DNA of 64,000 bases from Zunongwangia atlantica 22II14-10F7 (GTDB taxonomy: Bacteria > Bacteroidota > Bacteroidia > Flavobacteriales > Flavobacteriaceae), in contig NZ_ARYN01000013.1 in assembly GCF_002094855.1 (NCBI RefSeq), forward strand, positions 1 through 64,000. The letters run 5' to 3'. A program made the position numbers and the translations under genes. The notes below the pieces were generated by a model. That model saw only the letters and a list, made by a program, of their open reading frames with translations. It was not told where the DNA came from and did no database searches. Position 1 is the stretch's first letter; each line of letters begins with the position of its first letter. Below are positions 60,562 through 64,000 of the stretch, in pieces.

Positions 60562-62103
60562 TTAAGCTTTTTTAAGCCAATATTTAAAATTCACCTCCTG
60601 ATCGATAATGGAAGCTAATTCTGAAATTGGCACGCGCTTTTGTTCCATCGTATCACGATAACGAACTGTAACCGTTTTATCTTCTAAAGAATCGTGATCT
60701 ACAGTAATACATAACGGAGTTCCGGCAGCATCCTGGCGACGATAACGTCTACCCACTGCATCTTTCTCGTCATATTGCACTCTAAAATCCCACTTCAGCT
60801 CTTCTACAATCTCCTGAGCTAGTTCTGGTAAACCATCTTTTTTAAGCAATGGTAAAATCGCTGCTTTTGTTGGTGCTAAAACCGCTGGTAATTTAAGCAC
60901 GGTTCTGGATTTCCCATCCCCAAGATCTTCCTCCTGTAATGAAGCAGAAAATACGGCTAGGAACATTCGATCTAAACCAATCGAGGTTTCAATTACGTAA
61001 GGCACATAATTTTCTCCCATTTCTGGATCATAAAAACGTAATTTTTTACCAGAATGTTCTTCATGTGCTTTTAAATCGAAATCGGTTCGAGAATGGATCC
61101 CTTCTAATTCTTTAAATCCAAAAGGAAAATCGAACTCAATATCTGTAGCGGCATTAGCATAATGTGCTAACTTTTCGTGATCGTGGAAACGATATTTCTC
61201 GTCTCCAAGACCTAAGCTTGCATGCCATTTTTGGCGAGTTTCTTTCCATTTTTCGAACCAGCTAAGTTCTTCTCCAGGACGTACAAAAAATTGCATCTCC
61301 ATTTGTTCGAACTCACGTTGGCGAAAGATAAATTGTCTCGCAACAATTTCATTTCTAAAAGCTTTACCAATTTGTGCAATTCCGAATGGAATTTTCATTC
61401 TCCCGGTTTTCTGCACATTCGCAAAGTTTACAAAAATACCCTGCGCTGTTTCTGGTCTTAAATAAAGATCTGTAGCACTATCTGCTGATGCTCCAAGCTT
61501 GGTTCCAAACATTAAGTTGAACTGCTTAACATCTGTCCAGTTCTTAGAACCACTTTCTGGGCAGGCAATTCCTAACTCTTCAATCAAAGCTTTTACATCT
61601 GCCAAATTTTCTTCAGTTAAAGATTTAGCCAAACGCTCCAAAATTTCCTTTTCTTCAGCTTTATATCGCTGTACCCTTGGATTGGTTGCTACAAACTGCT
61701 CTTCATCAAAAGCATCACCAAAACGTTTTTTAGCTTTCTCTATCTCTTTTTGCGCTTTTTGATTGATTTTTTCAGCATAATCTTCAACCAAAACATCTGC
61801 ACGATAACGCTTTTTAGAATCTTTATTATCGATTAGTGGATCGTTAAACGCATCTACGTGCCCAGAAGCTTTCCAGGTTGTTGGATGCATTAATATTGCG
61901 GCATCGATACCAACAATATTTTGATGCAGCTGCACCATACTTTTCCACCAATATTCCTTTATATTCTTTTTTAATTCAGCACCGTTTTGACCATAGTCAT
62001 AAACCGCGCTTAATCCGTCATATATTTCACTAGACGCAAAAATATACCCATACTCCTTAGCATGGGATATCACGTTTTTAAATGAATCTTCTTGTTTTGC
62101 CAT
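60562..62103 (-). CDS. glyS: Glycine-tRNA ligase (single-chain, alpha2 type)
   Basis: 513-residue class II synthetase of the homodimeric (eukaryote/archaea-like) form. Motif 2 is FRNEIVARQFIFRQREFEQMEMQFF and motif 3 is ETSIGLDRMFLAVF. The anticodon-binding domain follows (LPAVLAPTKAAILPLLKKDGLP). The N-terminal GTWKASGHVDAF-type (TTWKASGHVDAFNDPL) loop is a GlyRS signature. It carries a -7 element directly at its start, nested with the terminator of the gene upstream on the same strand. Confidence 0.96.
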   Translation of the reverse strand: MAKQEDSFKNVISHAKEYGYIFASSEIYDGLSAVYDYGQNGAELKKNIKEYWWKSMVQLHQNIVGIDAAILMHPTTWKASGHVDAFNDPLIDNKDSKKRYRADVLVEDYAEKINQKAQKEIEKAKKRFGDAFDEEQFVATNPRVQRYKAEEKEILERLAKSLTEENLADVKALIEELGIACPESGSKNWTDVKQFNLMFGTKLGASADSATDLYLRPETAQGIFVNFANVQKTGRMKIPFGIAQIGKAFRNEIVARQFIFRQREFEQMEMQFFVRPGEELSWFEKWKETRQKWHASLGLGDEKYRFHDHEKLAHYANAATDIEFDFPFGFKELEGIHSRTDFDLKAHEEHSGKKLRFYDPEMGENYVPYVIETSIGLDRMFLAVFSASLQEEDLGDGKSRTVLKLPAVLAPTKAAILPLLKKDGLPELAQEIVEELKWDFRVQYDEKDAVGRRYRRQDAAGTPLCITVDHDSLEDKTVTVRYRDTMEQKRVPISELASIIDQEVNFKYWLKKA

Positions 62104-62107
62104 GTAG

Positions 62108-62115
62108 CAAAAATA
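62108..62115 (-). promoter_or_regulatory. -7 element of glyS inside a terminator T-run
   Basis: TATTTTTG on the minus strand matches exactly and ends five bases before the ATG; it is formed in part by the T tract (62120-62112) that ends the upstream gene. The mRNA would be nearly leaderless. Confidence 0.4.
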
Positions 62116-62146
62116 AAAAAACCGCCATGATTTAACTCATGACGGT
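62112..62146 (-). terminator. Terminator after the coiled-coil membrane protein
   Basis: ACCGTCATGA pairs with TCATGGCGGT (one wobble) with a six-base loop; a run of seven T, an A and five more T follow on the minus strand. Confidence 0.85.
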
Positions 62147-62165
62147 CTCTAAAATTTTGAGTTTC

Positions 62166-63050
62166 TTATCTTAAGCTAAAAGATGCTGTTCCTATAAGTG
62201 TTGCATCGTTATAAACATACACTTTATAGTTACCTTCCAGTAATTTTTCTTCAGCAGTATTAGCTAGAATACATACGTCTAATTCTTCATTTTCATAATA
62301 TACTGTGCTTTGCGCACTATACACCATCACACCACCATCATGCTCTACTGCTATCTTATCGCCTACCAGCTCGTTTTCTGGATTGTAAACCTGCACATAA
62401 AGATTTTTCTCGCCAGCTTCAGTAAGATCATTGGCAGTGATTATGAAACAAGTTCTAACCTGGTCGATTCTTCTGGTACGATCGTTTTCTACAACTTTAC
62501 CGCTATTTCTTACAATAACACCTTCTCCACGTAAACTGGTAATTTTAAGCTGAGAAGCTTTATTCACTTTATTTGCTAAACTTTGATTAGAAGTTTGTAA
62601 CGAATCTGATAATCTTGTTTTTTCAGAAAGTTCTGTTTGAGTACTATCAATAGTCATTGCCATTCTTTGGTTTTGCAAGCTTAAACTATCTACTACTCTA
62701 AACAATCTTTCTTTTTCAGCTTTAAGATTACTAATTTCTCTACGATATCTTGTAATTAACACAAGATTTGCTTCGTAATCCTGAACTGAATCTAATAACC
62801 GGTTAATACGCTCCCGGGCATCAACCAGATTTTGATCCATAATTTCATTTTCATCAATAGCTTCATCATATTTTACGATAAGCTCGTTAAGCTCGTCCTC
62901 TATGGCCGCCTTTTCTTTCTGAAGAATTTCTTTATTCTCTTTTTCTTCATTGTAGAATCTTATCGTATAAATAGTAAGCGCAATAAGAGCCACCGCTAAA
63001 ACACCAATAAGAATCTTTAATGCAGTATTATTCTTCTTTTCAGTCATCAT
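62166..63050 (-). CDS. Coiled-coil membrane-anchored protein, unknown
   Basis: 294 residues. One helix at about 11-30 (ALKILIGVLAVALIALTIYTI) anchors it with the bulk probably outside the cytoplasm. Residues about 35-185 are a long, charged coiled coil (EENKEILQKEKAAIEDELNE, then RRYREIS-type heptads), and a C-terminal beta domain (about 195-294) resembles an Ig-like or sandwich fold (LYVQVYNPENELVGDKIAV). No enzymatic motif. It may be an envelope spacer or a partner of a larger complex. Monocistronic. Confidence 0.75.
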   Translation of the reverse strand: MMTEKKNNTALKILIGVLAVALIALTIYTIRFYNEEKENKEILQKEKAAIEDELNELIVKYDEAIDENEIMDQNLVDARERINRLLDSVQDYEANLVLITRYRREISNLKAEKERLFRVVDSLSLQNQRMAMTIDSTQTELSEKTRLSDSLQTSNQSLANKVNKASQLKITSLRGEGVIVRNSGKVVENDRTRRIDQVRTCFIITANDLTEAGEKNLYVQVYNPENELVGDKIAVEHDGGVMVYSAQSTVYYENEELDVCILANTAEEKLLEGNYKVYVYNDATLIGTASFSLR

Positions 63051-63111
63051 AAAGTATTTTATATTTTATAAATTTAGAGGTTTAAGGCTTTCCGCAACAA
63101 CCACTTAACAA

Positions 63112-63792
63112 ATGTTTCACGATTTCATTAATTTGTTTTATCCAAAGACCTGCAATTGCTGCGAAAGACCATTATTGGATCGTGAAAAAGTGATTTGCAC
63201 CTCTTGTTTACATCAACTCCCGCTTACTAACTATCAACCTAATAACGAAAATCAGGCAGATAAAGTATTTTATGGCAGAGCCGAAATTAATGCTGCTTAT
63301 GCATTACTGATTTTTCGTAAAAAGAACATTGTGCAAATCTTACTTCACAACCTCAAATATAAGAGACAATTTGAAATAAGCTACTTTTTGGGGGAGTGGA
63401 CGGGAGAAATACTTAAAAATAGCCACAGATTTACCAATATCGATATGGTGATCCCGGTTCCATTGCATAAAAACCGCTTAAAAGAACGTGGTTATAATCA
63501 AACCGAAGGCTTTGGGATAGAAATTGCCAAAAGTCTAAATGCACAGTATCGCGACGATCTACTTACTAAAACAAGCTCTTCCAAAAAACAGGCGCTAAAA
63601 AATCGAATTTCGAGATGGAACCTTATGGAACAATCCTTTCAACTCACCGATGCTTCGGCTATTTCAGGAAAACATATTTTATTGGTAGATGATATTTTAA
63701 CCACTGGCGCAACTTTAGAAGCTTGCATTAACTGCTTGCGAAATTCAGAAAAAATAAAGGTCAGTATCGCTACTATGGCAATTACCATTTGA
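63112..63792 (+). CDS. ComF family phosphoribosyltransferase-like protein
   Basis: 226-residue ComF. The N-terminal zinc ribbon has Cys pairs CNCCERP and CTSC; the PRTase domain carries the PRPP motif ILLVDDILTTGATLEAC, with the family loop VPVPLHKNRLKERGYNQTEGF (VIPVPLH and RGYNQ). ComF supports DNA uptake in competent species and is conserved more broadly. Whether this strain is competent cannot be read here. Confidence 0.9.
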   Translation: MFHDFINLFYPKTCNCCERPLLDREKVICTSCLHQLPLTNYQPNNENQADKVFYGRAEINAAYALLIFRKKNIVQILLHNLKYKRQFEISYFLGEWTGEILKNSHRFTNIDMVIPVPLHKNRLKERGYNQTEGFGIEIAKSLNAQYRDDLLTKTSSSKKQALKNRISRWNLMEQSFQLTDASAISGKHILLVDDILTTGATLEACINCLRNSEKIKVSIATMAITI

Positions 63793-63877
63793 TTGTTACG
63801 TTTAAATTCAAAATAATCGTTTCTTTGCGAAAGGATTTTTAAGTCTGAATTCTGAAAAATTTATAGCTCTTTTGAAG

Positions 63878-64000
63878 ATGAACAGGAAGCTTTTCAACTT
63901 TATTCTTTTTATTGTAGTAATCACATCTGTAGTGCGATGTGCTAAGAAAGGAATGCCTGAAGGCGGCCCGATTGATGAAGAACCACCTCGATTTATTAGA
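63878..64000 (+). CDS. Ig-like domain lipoprotein, N-terminus only (cut by window end)
   Basis: The frame starts at ATG 63878 and continues without a stop to the window end (41 codons). MNRKLFNFILFIVVITSVVRC is a signal with a lipobox-like Cys, followed by AKKGMPEGGPIDEEPPRFI, the usual opening of the Bacteroidota family with a bacterial Ig-like (Big_5-type) domain. A near -7 element TTTCTTTG (about 63821-63828) is upstream. The rest lies outside. Confidence 0.7.
   Translation, partial: MNRKLFNFILFIVVITSVVRCAKKGMPEGGPIDEEPPRFIR

Noticed and set aside
1-64000. Prophage, transposon or antiphage island
   Set aside because: No integrase, transposase, capsid, toxin or nuclease set was found in the window.

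Overview
The window reads as chromosomal DNA of a marine-type Flavobacteriaceae member (Bacteroidota), close in flavour to Zunongwangia, Gramella or Salegentibacter; the genus is inference. The grounds are low GC, two SusC/SusD pairs, a T9SS C-terminal sorting domain, lipoproteins with a Flavobacteria-type surface export signal, many family-typical genes (DUF2723, DUF4296, DUF4271, DUF3050) and several matches to the Bacteroidota promoter consensus TTG-N19-TAnnTTTG. Almost no Shine-Dalgarno sequences are visible. No rRNA, CRISPR array, transposase or phage gene was seen.

Layout. 0-8.3 kb: a minus-strand SusC-SusD-M16 metallopeptidase operon, an unusually GC-rich and structured upstream region, and a small HTH gene. 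8.5-22 kb: SLC13/RCK permease, tRNA-Gln, a large DUF2723 membrane protein, NodB deacetylase, a cysteine-less thioredoxin-fold protein, metallophosphoesterase, glycosylasparaginase with a FucP-type sugar transporter, and polA. 22-27 kb: a second SusD-SusC pair without enzymes. 27-30.3 kb: a likely stable small RNA, then rplM-rpsI-rpsB-tsf behind a textbook promoter. 30.3-39 kb: tRNA methyltransferases, an acyl-CoA dehydrogenase, DUF3050, a Mrp-NifU-ferredoxin reductase-ferredoxin group, an alkyltransferase-like protein and a LysE exporter. 39-47.5 kb: a glycosyltransferase, a PhoR/PhoB-like two-component pair and, divergent from it, a TonB-dependent receptor, a duplicated surface lipoprotein and a stand-alone T9SS sorting domain. 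47.6-64 kb: LuxE-like protein, tyrS, a DPM1-dihydroorotase-DUF4296 operon, hemD, pckA, saccharopine dehydrogenase, Lrp, ferritin, glyS, a coiled-coil membrane protein, ComF and the start of an Ig-like lipoprotein.

How the genes may work together. The most coherent candidate system is 40.2-47.4 kb. The regulator pair faces a TonB receptor whose promoter carries three TT(A/T)A(C/T)(A/T) hexamers at exact 11-bp spacing just upstream of a -7 element, a Pho-box-like arrangement. That suggests a phosphate-starvation uptake cassette with a surface lipoprotein. The first SusCD-M16 operon looks like an import-and-degrade peptide system. Two non-coding RNA candidates (about 7.7-7.9 kb and 27.1-27.2 kb) lie in otherwise empty regions; the second has the same promoter core as the tRNA-Gln gene.
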